This document shows positions 13,354 through 27,530 of a stretch of 64,000 nt of DNA, in pieces. The DNA is from Setoptus koraiensis. Taxonomy: Eukaryota; Arthropoda. How positions within the stretch are numbered: the first letter of the stretch is position 1; every line of letters starts with the position of its first letter. The notes under the pieces were generated by a model. The model ran no database searches. It worked only from the letters and a program-made list of their open reading frames with translations, and was not told the DNA's origin. The stretch spans positions 16,740,001-16,804,000 of the forward strand of contig CM106585.1 of NCBI GenBank assembly GCA_048013815.1. Direction: 5' to 3'. The translations under genes and the position numbers were made by a program.

Positions 13354-14345
13354 ATGTGTACCGAGGGGCGCTATCTATGGCTCATATAGGAAATGGGACA
13401 GTGAATTAAATTGAGGCGCCACTTTGAATATATTGCCGGGCCGGGCCGGGCCGGCCGCTATCGCTAGCGCCGCATCTCGTTGTGCGCCATGTCAATAATG
13501 TAGCCGCTCTAATAAGTTATTTGTTTTGGCCGGCAACAACGACGGCCGCTCGTCAACTTGTAACTGCCGGCCGCGACCGTCCAGTACCCCATGTCCGCTG
13601 TCCACCGTCCGAGCGAGAGCACAAACAACAGGCGCGCGAGCGTTACCCGAGCAGTTGTCGGGCAAATAGTTGCGTAACGCTGGCTTGTTTGCTCACGCTG
13701 TAGTGGCCAGTTGCAAAGTTACACGAACAATATTGTTGTTGCTGTTGTTGTTGTTGCTGTTGTTATTGAATTGTTGTTTATCAGCCGCTATCATCGCCAT
13801 GTCGCCGCTCATCAATATGCCTCGTGCATTTAATAACATGGAACCGTTATGGGCGCACCGTTAGTGACGCACGGGCCACACTAAATGTCACATCGGGCCA
13901 AAACAATTGCAAACACGAGCTGCCAGCAACCTGCTACATCGGTCAGCGCCGTTACCGGGCGCCCGACTGTCACTGGACACTGCGGCCAGCGGACACTGCG
14001 GCCAGCGGACCGATGACGGTGCCGATAAGGAGCCGGCCGCAAGAAGGGGCCCCAAGTCGCCACTGGGGCCCGGCTCGTGGCGTCAAAGAGCAATTGCGCG
14101 CCAGCGCCAGACGCGCAAGACGTTGCGGGCGGCAAAAGTCGCACAAGCTAGCTTAATGCACTGCGCCCACTAAGCCGCCATCGGGTCTGGCCGGCGATCA
14201 ATCGTAAATCAGTTCATATTAAATAAGCGAGTGACAACGAATTAAACCACTGGCCGGCGGCACGTGATGGGCCCGACGCGGGCCGCGCCAGTGTGCGGCT
14301 GCACCTACGGGCAGCGCGCCGATCGCGGCCAGCGCGGCCGGGCCA

Positions 14346-14389
14346 GCGACCGACCGACAGCGACCGACCGACAGCGACCGACCGACAGC
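14346..14389. repeat. 14-bp tandem repeat (GCGACCGACCGACA)
   Basis: Three perfect 14-bp units and the start of a fourth. Confidence 0.93.
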
Positions 14390-16125
14390 AGGCGACAGTG
14401 ACAGATAGTGCACGGATAATAGACATGACGCGGCACAGCGCGGCCGTTTGGCCAGATAAGAGAACGTGCCCCAATGAAGCGAACGAGCGGCCGACCGCAC
14501 GACCGCCTAACTAACTTGGACCCAACCGAAAAACCTACCCACTGACAGCCAAATAAAGTCAGTTGAAGGCGGGGGCCAGTGGGGCCGGCGGCCGCCAGAA
14601 GCTGACGACAAAAGCAGCAGATATAAAATATAAATAAAATAAGCGAGCGCCTCATATATATAAATATAAACAAGTTTGTTGGTTGCGCAATAGGCGCGGG
14701 GGCGCCGTCACTTTGACACTTGGCGCAGTTGCGACATTCTTTGCCGCAACTCGCGTCCGCTGCCTGAAGTTCTGGCAGTGAGACTCGGCGCCGCAATTTT
14801 ATTTTCGCGCTGCTCACGTTTTTTGCGCCCCACACAAAGGAGCGATCCGATCGTGAGGCCCGAGCCGAGCGCTGCGGCCCCTTTTTTCGAGCGCTGGGGC
14901 CCCTTTTTTCGAGCTGCGCTCGGCCCAACGCAACAACAAATCTTTGCACAAAAGATTAGCAGAAACTGAGTGTTTGTGTGTGTTTTGGGCACAGCACAGC
15001 ACACGAACAGCACAGGACAGCGAGGGGCGAGGGGCTGAACAGAAAAACTATTAACGATCGCGGCGCACAGAAAGCGCGCGGGCCCCAGTCAGCCAATTGA
15101 TGAATGGCCGTCGGTAATAGCAGTTGTAATCCAATACTGAAACATGCCAACTTGTCTGCAGATCATTGTATGCAAATCATGGCAGCGGGGCCATTGACGG
15201 GCCGGCACAACGGAGCAACTTGATTTCGATGGGCACACAGCGCCATTGAAGCGCCATCGGAGCACCATTGAGGCGCCAGCCCAAAACGTATCAAATCCGG
15301 CGCTCGGCGGAGTTCTTTTCGGTTCGGGCGGTTCTCTGTGACGCACACAAGACTCGCATCGACGGGGTCTTATGCAGCGTCGTCGCGCCGCCAGACAGCG
15401 AGATAATCACAGCAACATTGGCAACATTGCACCGTTGGCTGGCCCCACGAACATGGGGCCAGCGGCAGCAGCGACAACAACGGCAACAACAACAGCGACA
15501 GCAGCGACAACAACAACAGCGACAACAACAACGATATAGACGCCAACAAAGAACAACAAACGATTGCGTCATAAGCTGGCTGCTGCAGCAACTTGATTTC
15601 TCTCGAGAATTGTCGCCCGTTCTCCGGCGCTCGGTGCACTATGCGCAGTGCATTGCCGCTTGCGCGGGGCCCCCATATATATTCATGTGCCGGGCCTGTG
15701 TTACATAATACAAACACATCCAGCGACAAACTCATATCGACGACAATAATGCGCCGATGACACACAAATTGTCTGCCGATGCAACGGCGCCGTCCCGCTC
15801 GCGCGCCGCACGCCAAGCCCGGCGGCCCGGCTGGCGGGGGCGAGCCCGGCGATGTTGCTGTTGTTGTTGTTGCTGTTGTTGTCCAATGCGACATACAGAC
15901 ATCTTCGGCCGGCGGACGTGGGGCCTGTGTGGGCGCCGCGGCTTTGCGGCGACAATGTAATCCATCATCGCAAAAGACTGGGCGCTGCGGGGGCACGGCA
16001 GCGCGCAGTCAGGAGCCCCCGTTCAATTGGCGAGTTTCGCCAGTCGTCGATATGAGAGGCCCTGTGTTCGCCCAACAGCGCCCTCTAAACCTGTCTCCAC
16101 TGCAGCTCGGCCCGCCGAGGGCCGC

Positions 16126-16191
16126 CACTGCTGCACCACTGCTGCACCACTGCTGCACCACTTTGCACCGCTCTGCACCACTCTGCACCAC
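16126..16191. repeat. 11-bp tandem repeat (ACTGCTGCACC)
   Basis: Six units of about 11 bp. The first three are perfect; later ones read ACTTTGCACC and CTCTGCACC. Confidence 0.9.
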
Positions 16192-18564
16192 TAGTGGCCA
16201 ACAGTGACAACGCGCGGCCAGCCAAAGGCGGACAAGTGACTCGATTTTTTCAATTCGAGCGCACCCCGTCCTCCATCCATCATTTGTGTGCGGGGCTCTC
16301 ATCAAAATCGTCGTCGCCCTCCCCCCTCCCCATCGGAGCGGTCATAATGCCCATCACAGTCGTCATCGGGCCTCTCATGATCAGAGTCGAGTGATCGTCG
16401 GCGATGGCGACCCGCCGGCATGCCGACAGCCGCCAATCGGCACATCGTTGACGGGTCAAGCGGCGGCGGTGCCCCAGTTTTGTGCGCATGTTTGCGCCGG
16501 CCAGTGCGTTTGTATCGTTTTCGAGTTTGACTATGAGTCGGCACAGCCGCTGGCGAGCACTTGTTGATGGCACAACAATGGTCAACAGCAACAGCAACAA
16601 CAACAACAGCGGCAGCAGCAACAACAACAACAACAGCAGCAACAACAGCTACAACAACAAGTAACAGCAAGCTGCCACAAGCGTCAACAATGCAACAACA
16701 ACATCGTGTAACAATGAGCAGTGTGATCACTTGACCGGAAGCGACGTTGTGCCACTGCTAGTGAAACGGAACGGGTGATTAATTGTGGCCGGCAGCCACT
16801 GGCTGGCCGGAGTTGTGTAAATAAAGTATATTTTGCACAAAACTTTTGCACAAACTTTTGGCAGTCACTACTCGCTGACGCGATAGTTGATATTTGAATT
16901 GATTGTTACATAATGCACGCATGGCCGTAATGGCGTCATTGCTTTTCATTGCTTCTTTTCATTATTCATCGGGTGAGTGTGTGTGTGTGTGTGCCAGTGA
17001 GCCGGCCATTGATGGCATGAATTTCATAGTCTCATTTCGGCGGGCGCCCCACAATGAGCGGCACGAGCTAAGAGGCAAATTAGTGCACGATTGAGTGCAT
17101 AGTGGCTCCATATATCATGCAATGGTAATCGTATTTAGAGTGTGTGTGTCTCTCTCTAATTATCATCAGATAATGATCATCATAATGCATGATTCATGGC
17201 CCCATTAATGGATCCATGAATTGCGCATCGGGGCCCCTCACACTGTGCGTCTCATATACCGTACATACGTATATGATGTGCGCACGAGTTATATTTCACT
17301 CTCACAGCGCGCGCAAGATGACGCAAGACGAGCGGGCGGTGCACAGGGCGGCCGGCACAGTCGGCACAGCGTTGGTCAGTGCGACACAATGGCAAATTCA
17401 CCGTTATTTGCAAAATTCGCCGCTGTCCGGCATATTCGCCCCCACTCCGTCCGCTACTCGGCATCTTGGCGAGTTGTATGGGTGACTTGTGTGGGCATCT
17501 TGTCCGGCCAACGGGCCGCCGACAAGCGCCCGAGCGCCCGACGAGCGCCCGAGCGCCGCACGGAACGCGTCCGTCGGCGGCCAACTAACGGGGAATTTAA
17601 CGGCGATGGGGCCCGCTGACTGTTGAATAAGGTTCGGCCGGCTGTCATGGTCGAGTTTGGAGCATTATCTCGATCCGATGGAGTGTGTGTCGCGACTGCC
17701 GGCGACAACTGATAACGCGCGTCGCGCGCTGGCAAAAGTGCAGCGAAACGACAACGACTCAAAAATGGCGAGCGGTGATAGAGTCACGCTTGATTAGGCC
17801 CCACTAAGCGTTTTGCTTTTATCAATGAGCGACTCCGCACTGGGGCTCCGGCTCTGGCGAACGTTGCGCAATCGGGCCACTTTGCCGGGGCGGCCCGAGG
17901 CGGCCCCGGTCGGCGCGCACCGACGGATAATGTAACGGCGCATACATAATGCCGGCTTGCTGGAAATTGTTGTGCGATAGTGCGCACTATTCACCGATGA
18001 ATAGTGCTGCTCACTTATCGTATGCTCATATAATATGTGACATGTATTCAACGTGCCCGACTCGTCGGATATCGCAGCAGCCGGAATAGATTGGCCGGCC
18101 GGAACAATGAGGCGCTCGGCGCGAGCCCGAATGACATTGAGCGATGGCGGGAGCGTGCCAATCAATCTGGCCCTCGGCTGGCCACGGCGCGAGCGACGGG
18201 CCGGCCCGGCGGCGGCGAGCGGAGCGTTTTTTAAAGTTGCAGCCAGTTTAAGCGCGCCCCGTCACAGCCAGACAAAGCCAAAATAGTGGCCACACTGTCG
18301 ACTAGCCGATATCAGACTAGCCGATATCAGTTTTGTGTTAGACGCGGGGCCCGCTAACGATGGCGCCGCCGCGTCAGCGTCGGATGATTAATCAAGGCTA
18401 ACAAACGAGGCACAAACAAGGTGAGTTGCTCAAGTTGCCGTTCAATAGCGCCGAAATTAATGAACCAAATATAGCTCCGATATGCACCGACGTGCAGACA
18501 TAATGTGCCCTTGCATATTGCCCGTCCGCACCGCTCGCCGCTTCCCGTTTTCTGGCTCGCCGGA

Positions 18565-18614
18565 GGGGCCCCACTGGCTCGCTGGGGCCCCACTGGCTCG
18601 CTGGGGCCCGCTGG
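18565..18614. repeat. 19-bp tandem repeat (GGGGCCCCACTGGCTCGCT)
   Basis: Two perfect 19-bp units and a partial third. Each starts with the GGGGCCCC palindrome that recurs throughout the window. Confidence 0.95.
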
Positions 18615-20119
18615 CCTGATTGGGCCCGGATTGATTTAATTCGCCAGCGAGCAAGATTGATGGAGGGGCGCCAATTTCAAATGTGCAGCGCCCGCCATCC
18701 CACACACTGGCCCCCAGACAGCAAGGGGCGCTGCCACGTTGTTGGCATCTGATAACGTCGTCGCTGCAAGATTGCGAGATCGGGAGTCGTCTGGCGGCGC
18801 GTCCGGCGTCAGTTTGATGATTTAACTCATCAAATGATTTATTACATAACTGCGAGTTGTGGCACATCGACGGCGGCACGACGGCGACACAACAGACACT
18901 GCGGCGCACGACGCCGGCCACGGGCACTGGGGCGCCGTTGTTGTAGTCGCGCCCCTCCATTGTTGTAGCGATGCAAGTGACGATTGAGTCGCCGGCACGG
19001 GCCCGGCGCACTGAGAGAACTCGAGACGACGAGCCGGGCCGGATAAAGCGCGCTCGAGAGACGCGCGAACAAAGCGGACCAAGTGGAACGACAACGCGCA
19101 CAGGAAAAGAAGAATTTTGAGAATTCTCGGGCGAGTGCCCCAAAGAAGGGCACTCATTGCGAGCGGTGACACGGTGCCCGAAAAGTGTGAGCCCGAGACT
19201 GTGAGCAGCGGCCCGACAAGAGCGCCGGCCGACCGACCGGCGACCGGCGACGGGCAGCGGACACGCGACTCGCGCCCAATTTGGTTGTCATCGCCAATTT
19301 AATTTAGATTTAGTTGCCACGGGCCCGCTTTATATCTTCTTTTTATCTCTCTGACGTTTGCTCTGTTGTTGTGGGCCGATAAACTAACGGCGACTAACTG
19401 ACTCGCTCACTGTCCGTCCATTGATCGCGGGCCCCAAAAAATAGAGCCACTCGGTAATAGCGCGCAGCGCCATATATTACTATTGTGACTCGGTGTTATT
19501 TGGCGCCGCCGTTGTTGTTGTTGTCGTTGTCTCCGTTGTTGTTGCTGTTGTTGTTGTCGCTGTTGTCGTTGTCGCTGTTGTCGTTGTTGTCAAACAATGA
19601 CATAACTCATTGAGCGCCCCTCGCACTCACTCATACACCGATGGCGTGTTTCGCACAATAAATTAAACGACTCGCCAGCGCCTCAACTGCGTGCGGCTCA
19701 TCGGGCCGATCGCGGCCGTCGTGGCGGCTTTGAATTGTTGAATTTGGCCAAAATTATTTCGGCCTCTGAGCGCGGGTCGCCGGCGACCCGACCGGGCGCA
19801 AAAGCGGCACAGGGCCCACGTTGGCCGCGAACAGTTGGCGGGCCGGCTCGATGAGCCCGCCAGCAGCGGATCAATTTTGTTGTGTCGTCCGCGACCGACG
19901 GCCCGGCTGATTGCGACAAACCGATGGACAGAACCGCTGTGCCAAAGTCATAAACGGCGCCATCGGGCAGCGTATGCAAAACGCATTATCCCCCGTAGGC
20001 CGTTATAAACAAACAAAGTAATGTTATTATTGCCGTTGATGGCCGTGCAAGTGTAGCATTGTTTTAATCCAACGGATGCCGCGCGGATCGACGCTGCGGC
20101 CTGCGGAGCCGCTCAAAGG

Positions 20120-20145
20120 TTCCGCGCGGGTCTGTCCGCGCGGAA
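20120..20145. repeat. GC-rich hairpin, 10-bp arms, 6-nt loop
   Basis: TTCCGCGCGG, loop GTCTGT, then the exact reverse complement CCGCGCGGAA. The stem would be very stable. No T-run or gene end lies next to it, so I do not call it a terminator. Confidence 0.9.
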
Positions 20146-23100
20146 GGCACCGCGACCGGCCCGTCCAAATTAGATTAAATTGGATACCGGGCCGCGCCGT
20201 TGTTTGTTGGCATGTTTATCGCCGGTTTATCGGCATAACTAGGCCACAATGAGCGACCGTAATGAGTGGCGACGGAAGCTTTGTTGTTGTTGTTGTTGTT
20301 GCTATCTGTTTAATTGTTGCCATTTGATGTGTTGTCAGCGCCGCTATTTCTGACGCTAATTCTGGCCTGTTTCAAAGCCATTTCGAAGCGATTTGGATTT
20401 GTCGGAGTGGGCCGCCGATCACCAGTTGCGAGCGGCGGCGGCGCCGCTTGCCGCTGAGCGCTCGCAACTGGCAGTTGCAAACGAATCGTAAAAGTCAAAA
20501 GTCAGAAGTGAAACGAGTCTTGTCAAATTATCCGTTGCAAAATAAACATCACAAAGGACACAACACAACACAACAGCAGCAGCGGCAGCGCAACAGTGCA
20601 GCGGATTACGCAACAACAAACGACAAACAGCGAAGGCAAACAACATTTGGCATGATTTGACAGTGAAATTGTTTTCGTTGTTGCGCTCATTTGGCTCATG
20701 TCGCTCATTTGATTTCATTTGCACGTTTGTATCTGTTCAATTCATCTGAACAGCCGGCCCGATGTGCGACGAGAATGAAATGAAAAACGATGGGCGAATA
20801 AATGATTAAATGGTGAAAAACACGCCAAACGGATTACTCTCACTCAATTCGCCGTGACTAATCTGGCCGCCAGTATCCATTGTGAACCACGCAGCCAGTG
20901 ATCTCTCATTATCTCAGATAATTTATCTGTCGGCCATGTTGTCTGGCTGTCGGCGACAACCGACAGAATCTCGTCTCTGGCCGGCACCACGATTGCGAGG
21001 CACACTTGTCTCTCGCCAGGGGGACACCGTCCTGGGATTTTCTCGGGCAAAATCGGGCGCGTTTGGGCGAAACCGGGCGCGTTCGGGCGAAATCGAGACG
21101 ACCGATCGACGCTTTGCAACAAGTGCCGGCACAGAATTATGCGCACCATAAATCAGTTATAAATCCGGGCAACGTGCACTCGGCGTGCAACTCGACCGGC
21201 GAGTCAGTCTCGGCGACTCGGTCTCGGCGAGTCGGCGCTTAGTGCGGGGCCCCTCGGCGGCCCGCTAATCGCTGCTCGCTCCAAATAAAACTGTCATGGC
21301 GACGCATGGAGCACGCTCAATGTCGTCGTGCAAATTGCGCAACAGCGCCAAACAGTGCCAAACGCTGTTGGCTGGCCCAGTTAGCTGGCGGCCTCGATCG
21401 GCAGCAATTAGTGGCTAACAATAAAACAAATTTAGTTCAGATTAGCGGCGCTGGCGGCGCGCAAAGTTGTCACTGGATCAATCAGATTTGCCTTTGCGAC
21501 ACAAATTTACGCTTTTACAATCACCTTTGTCGCGTCTAACCTGTAGCTGCTGCCGCCGCCCAACAAGCTGGCGACTCGTTGGGCGCCCCCTCTGTCGAAG
21601 CGATCGCAAAACAAACAACAAGCGGCCGGCAACGCAAACACGGCCGCTGGTCAGAGGTCCCCTCGATCGAAACAACATGAACACACAAAATGGTGCGCGC
21701 TCTGGCCGGTTCCCATGGCTGGCTCCGTTGGCAGCATCGCCGCTGGTTACGTAATAGTTGCTGGCGTTGCTGCTGCTGGCGTTGCTGTTGTTGCTGCCGC
21801 TGTTGTCACAGTTCGCGTCGCCTAAGCAACCGGAAGATATCCGGTTGGCTGGTCGGTAACTAGCGCGATAAACAAAGAGCTGCTGCCGGTTGCTGGCAAC
21901 GGCCGGCAAATACACACGCCGAGCGTGCCAAAATTATGAGTAATGCGAGCGACTTGAGGACATTATTATTATTATTGTTGTCGTTGTTGTTGTTGTTATG
22001 TAAGAGCGAATGAAAAATAATGAAAGCAAATTTTGTTTGCTGCGCCCAACTGACAGCGGACTCTCTCTGACAGAGCCCCTCTGGCGGGCTGTCAGTGCGG
22101 CGCTGGCCGGGCCGCTTTTCTCACAGCCGTTGTTGCGCTGGCACAATGCGATAACAACCCCGTGATAAAATGACCCCAGCGCGCTGGACACTGTGAAACG
22201 ATGAGCGATTGCCAGCGAGCAAAATAACGGCATCTACACGACACGACAATATTAAACACGCTGGCACACACACACACACATATTGCCATTTATTGCACGT
22301 TACGTAATCGTCGGTCGGCCGCCCGAACCGGACCGGCCAGCGCCACGGGCAGCGCGACTCGCGGTCCGCGAGGTTCCCAGCGCCAGCGGCCAACAACAAC
22401 AGCAACAACAGCAACGGCGGCATCGGCGGCATCGGCGACATCGGCGACATCGGCGACAACAAGAGCAACGCCAACGACAACAGCAACAACAACGACAAGA
22501 GCAACGGCGCCACCAATTCAGTGGCACGCGCGGCAGGAGGCGTGACGCGCGCGATCACTGAACCGGAACCCGGCGGCTGGCTGGCCGCGCTGGCTCGGGA
22601 GCCGACCGCCGCAGGAGAGCGGCGTCAATTGGGCCTCACGGGGCCCGCTGGGGCTCAATTGTCGCGGCTGGCGGCTCGCTGGAGCAGAGCGCTTGACACG
22701 CCAGCTCCCATACGGCAACTGGCTACCCGAGTGGCGGCCCCAACAACCGGTTGAGGTTGTTCGGGGCCGCACCATGTGAGCTCATGGCGGCCAATCGATG
22801 GCGGAGCACTGTGCGGCACACAAACACAAACGTGCCAACCGTGCACGTTTGTGGCCAGCGTTTGGGGCCCAGCGGATCAAGGGCGACAGCAAGACACAGC
22901 CAGCATCGACAACACAAATCACAAAGCTCAATTGTCAATGTTAAGCCACGATGATGTGAATCTGGTCGCCGTTACTAACTGACTGACTTGCGCAACAACG
23001 TGCCACCATTGCCAATGTAACAGCGCAGCAAAATGCCACAAATGCACGCTATTAAATGGCCTGCACGCTGGCCTGGCACGTAACAACACGTGGCAGGCAG

Positions 23101-24851
23101 GCCGGCGGACGCTTTATTAGATTGATGACACGCGCGCAACCTCGGGCGCCCCCTGGCGGGGGCCCCCGGCGACAAAAGATAACGACCGACAAGCGACTGT
23201 GTCACCGCCGACGCAAATGTGGTGGCGTTGTTGTCGCAACTGGCGAGCGTCGCCGCAATTCTCAGGTGCGTTTTGCCGCGCCAAAAAACTTGCCACAGCC
23301 AAAACCAATGGGCACAATCTGCTCGTGACATAATGGCACATTTTGGCTAGCGAGCATATTTTATCCGATGCTGGCCGGCAAGTTTTAGTGCGCGAATGTG
23401 TCGCCCGTTGCGAGCGCCACAGCATTTGTTGAATGCTGCCGCCCTTCCCGACCGCTGTCCGCCCGAACGACCGGCGGCCGCATTCACCTGGGCAGGGCAC
23501 TGAACGAAACGACCAATGTGACAAACGCCCCCGCTGCTCGGAGCGGCGCAATGAAACCGGCGACAATGCTCCAATACCCGCGACAGTCGAAGCGGGGGCA
23601 CCCCCTTTCGCAGCGACAGAGCAAAAGGGTGAAAATTGCGCGCCCACTTAATTGTGCCGCACAGCAACCGGCTCGGTACATCTTGCCCTGGCTGATATCG
23701 GGCCAGTTTCAGCGGGGCCCGGGGCATCATTTTGGGGCCAACGAACTGTCGAGTCGGGCAGGCTGGGTAATGGCGCCAGCGAGCGAGAGTAATGGCATGT
23801 GATAAATTACAACTGCAATGGCGCCTCAGCTCGAGCGCCCTGTCTGCTGCAAAATTCGAGACATTGGGCCATTACGCGATTCGCGCGCTGTCGCACAACA
23901 GTGGCCAACTGGCACAGCAAAACGAACTGGAACTGGGGCCCCGGTTGCCACTCGCGTCTGGAGAAGCTTCTTTGTCACTAGCGACTTGTCACGGGCCCGC
24001 GACGGGCAAACAAATGAGGTGCACCGACGATTGAATTGTCGCTTTTCGTCCCTGGTCCGCGGACAGCGAGCAAGCCGCGGATAAACGACGGCGCGGATAA
24101 ACGACGGCGCGGCCAAACGGACAGCGGGCAGCCATTGTTTTGGGGTCCGACGGCGGCTCGCAATATCCAACGCGGTGTCACAATATCTCGCGCTGGCGCG
24201 TTTCGAGGTTCGCGGGCCCAACTCGACAGTAGGTATTTAGTGTATCGGTGTGACAATAATTGGTGTTCGTTTTGCGACCGCGGGCCGGCTATGATTAGTG
24301 CGACCGTATATGATGCAACGGGCACAAGATATGGCAGATCCATCTTGCTCCGCGCTGCAAAATGTGCTGCCGGGCACATATTACGCGGCACATATTACAC
24401 ATATACGGCGTATGATGGCGCATTATCCGGCTCATGATCCGGCGGCCCGTGATCCATATCTGCTCATACGGAGCGTGCCGCGCTGAAAGGTCCTATCGGG
24501 CTGCATCTGCGGCAATTGGGCCAGCGTAACAATCGGGCTAGTGGGGCCAACGAGCCCGACGGCCGCACAGTGTGTCGGCGGCACTTGCGGGCCCAGTGGG
24601 CCTCGCAGCCATCAGATAAGACACAATTCTCGTTGGGGCGCCCTAATCGGCTAGAGATTATATCGCCACACAGAGATACCAATCAGGCCGCGACTGATTG
24701 TGGTCAAGCGACGGTTATATGGCCCATTTCACCGGCGTGAGCTTGCTGGCGTCGGGCCGCGGCACGAGCAAAGCAGGCCGGAATTTAGCCGAGCGGGAGG
24801 TATTTATGGCACTAATACCTATCTCACGACGGGCTGCCACCGAAACGTCGG

Positions 24852-24900
24852 CCCAACGGTCGGCCCAACGATAATGGGCGCCCTCGGGCCGACCGTTGGG
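24852..24900. repeat. Inverted repeat, 15-bp arms, 19-nt loop
   Basis: CCCAACGGTCGGCCC at 24852-24866 pairs exactly with GGGCCGACCGTTGGG at 24886-24900. The left arm lies inside a short direct repeat (CGGCCCAACG twice). Confidence 0.93.
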
Positions 24901-26447
24901 ACGGTGTGATTGTCACTTGTTATTGTGGTGTGGCCACTCGACGGCGACACTCGACAGCGCGATGCGACGCGACTCGACGCGGACGAGCGGCGAAACAGGG
25001 CCGCGCTGAGCCGTTCGTGTCCCAGTTGCCCCCTTTGCGGGCCCCAAACGGCAAACGGCCGAACGGCAAAAGGCTGAATGGCTGGCGGGGGCCAATAATG
25101 GTTAATGACACACAAAGTCAGTGGCGCCCACACAATCCCGTCCATTAACATGGTGCGGCCAGACAATGGCAGCCAGACAGCGACGGCAAGCCAGTGGTAG
25201 AGGGGCACGGGAAAATGGAGCCAAGTTCAAGGTCGGGCCGGTTGTGTCTGGCGAGCTGGCTCGCCATTGTGGTCGCCATTGTGGGTGCTTATTGTGTTCG
25301 CCCGAGGGTATTTGGCGGGCCGCAGCGGTGCTGCGTTGTGCTCATTTGATCCGCTCCGCTCCGATATGACCTGTTACAATCCGTTACAATCTGTTACTGG
25401 GACACCGCGCGACAATCCCACTTGACAACAATGAGAGGCACGGCTGTTCGGGCTGACACGCGAGCCGCCGTCCGCTCGAGAGTGTCGACGCTCGGGAACG
25501 CGGGGCCCGCTCGCGTGACGCGTCGCGGGCACCACTCTACACGGCAATGAGAGGCCACTTTTTGCCGCCGTGTTTGTGCGCCCTCTCTCCGGCTCGCTGG
25601 GGCACATTGGTCGGCTTGGCGGGTCGGTCTGTGCCAGCCGTCGGCGCAACTGGCCAAACTGTGCCACGACAGTTAGACGGCGTACACCAGCGTGCACCCC
25701 CATGACACGACACTGTGTCATAGGTGCACTGACGGTACTGTGCCGAGCGCCCTTGCGGGCGCTCATGTGCCGTGCGAGCACTCATGTGCCGTGCGTGCGG
25801 CAGCGAGCCGAGTGGAGCCCATCCATCTAGGTTGATATTAATGGCGGTGCCAGAGTTAAATGGTGCAGCGACGCCCCAAACGGTGCCCAATGGTAATTTG
25901 GTTGTTTGTCGGCGCGCGCCCGCGCGCGCGATTATTTTGCGCAGTTAGCGGCTCGGGGGGCCAAGGTTGGCGGCTTAGGTTGTCATGCCAACGGTGTAAG
26001 CCGCCAAATGGGCGACTCGCGGCCAGCGAGCGGGCGCCACAACGCGCGACACACCATGACGATGATGTATATGCATGTATTAGCGATATGATAGATATTT
26101 GTCGTTGTCGCTGTTGTTGTCGGTGGCTCGGTTGTCGCTGTTGGCGCTGGCTCGGTTGTTGTCGCGGTTGTTGTCGTTGCGGCGCTGCTGCTGCCGTTGC
26201 GCTGGCCTGCGTTCGTGCTGGCGAGCAAAAAATGGCCAGCATGAGATAAAGGCCCATTATAAAGCCTATAAAGTTGCGAGCGAACGTGTCTGCGTTATAT
26301 TTATGTTTATGTTTATCTGTCTGAGTGCCAGCCGATGAGCCGACCATCCGAGCGCCCGACTGCCCGACTAGCCGGCGACCGGCGAGACTTGAGCGGCCAG
26401 CGAGATCAAGTGATTGCGACCAGCTCGCCGCAAGCAGCGACTGGCTG

Positions 26448-26494
26448 GCGGGCTGACGGGCGGCGGGCTGACGGGCGGCCGGGCTGACGGGCGG
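26448..26494. repeat. GCGGGCTGACGGGCG tandem repeat
   Basis: Three units of 15-16 bp with the invariant core GGGCTGACGGGCGGC. Confidence 0.9.
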
Positions 26495-27330
26495 CGAGCG
26501 GCGCCCAACGGCAGCAAAGTCTCGCCGACTGCTCGCTAACAAAGTTTGTAAGGTCAACAAACTCTGCGCGCTCGCCTCAACGCTAAATGCACGGTGCACC
26601 AGTCGTTATTGCGTAATAATAGGCGCCGTTGTTGCGGTTGCAGCATTGTGTTGTTCACGCATCGGGCCTGCTCAACAACAGCGACACTACATGGCGCGTT
26701 ATGTTTTTGCGTGAGCCACCATCAGTGCCAGCGTTGCCAGCGCCGCCGCCACCACCGATACCCATATAGCACCAATGTAGCAGCAACGTCGGCTAACTTG
26801 GCGAACGGTTACGCAACAGCGTTACGCTGGCACTTTGTGTGCCAGTTATGTAATACGGGAGCCTAATGATATTGCTCGCCATCATCTCGCCGCTATCTCA
26901 CACCAACTCAGCGGTGCAACAGCATAAAACACACACACTTATGTGTATACTTATGGGTCGATATGAATCGAATGGGCCAATCGACGCACGCTCATTTGGC
27001 CGATTGGGCCGATCGGCCGGAAGTGCCGGCCAATCGTGCCGCCGAAGGCTGCAGCGTGCGCTCCTGGCGGCTTGCGAGCGAGTTATGGTTCACTTGGTCG
27101 GCCCGGCGGCTCCCTGTTTCATCATGGCTGGCCAAACCATGTCAGAATTGGCCAGCGTGTGTTTATTTACACAGTCATTGGTCGTTGCCAGTGTTAGAGT
27201 GGCCGTGACAGGCGCAAAGGGCCCGACAGGCGCCCCGGCCAAAGACAAATCGAGGCTGCACCTTTGAGCACCGCAGTGAACCATGGTGCGCCGCACCGTG
27301 GACTCCATACTATGGAATCCATGCCGAACC

Positions 27331-27530
27331 ATTGTGCACCGCTGTGCACCACAATGCAGCACAGCGCACCATAATACGCCACAATGCAGCACAGTGCACC
27401 ATAATACGCCACAATGGAGCATAATGCATCACAGTGCAGCGCTGCGCACCATAATACACCATAATGCAGCATAATGCACCACAGTGCAGCGCAACGCACC
27501 GTAATGCACCATGGTGCAGCGCTGTATGGC
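27331..27530. repeat. 10-bp minisatellite, ATAATGCACC / ACAGTGCAGC (x20)
   Basis: Twenty consecutive 10-bp units in perfect register. Almost all end in GC(A/G)(C/G)C, and the first half varies between ATAAT, ACAGT, ACAAT and GCTGT. The unit boundaries do not slip over 200 bp. Confidence 0.95.

Noticed and set aside
20120-20145. Rho-independent terminator or histone-type stem-loop
   Set aside because: No adjacent gene end, no T-run, and not the histone stem-loop consensus. Reported only as a hairpin.
27331-27530. Cys/His-rich frames on the minus strand across this region
   Set aside because: Peptides such as CIMVYYGAQRC are translations of the 10-bp minisatellite, open because 10-bp units cycle through all frames.
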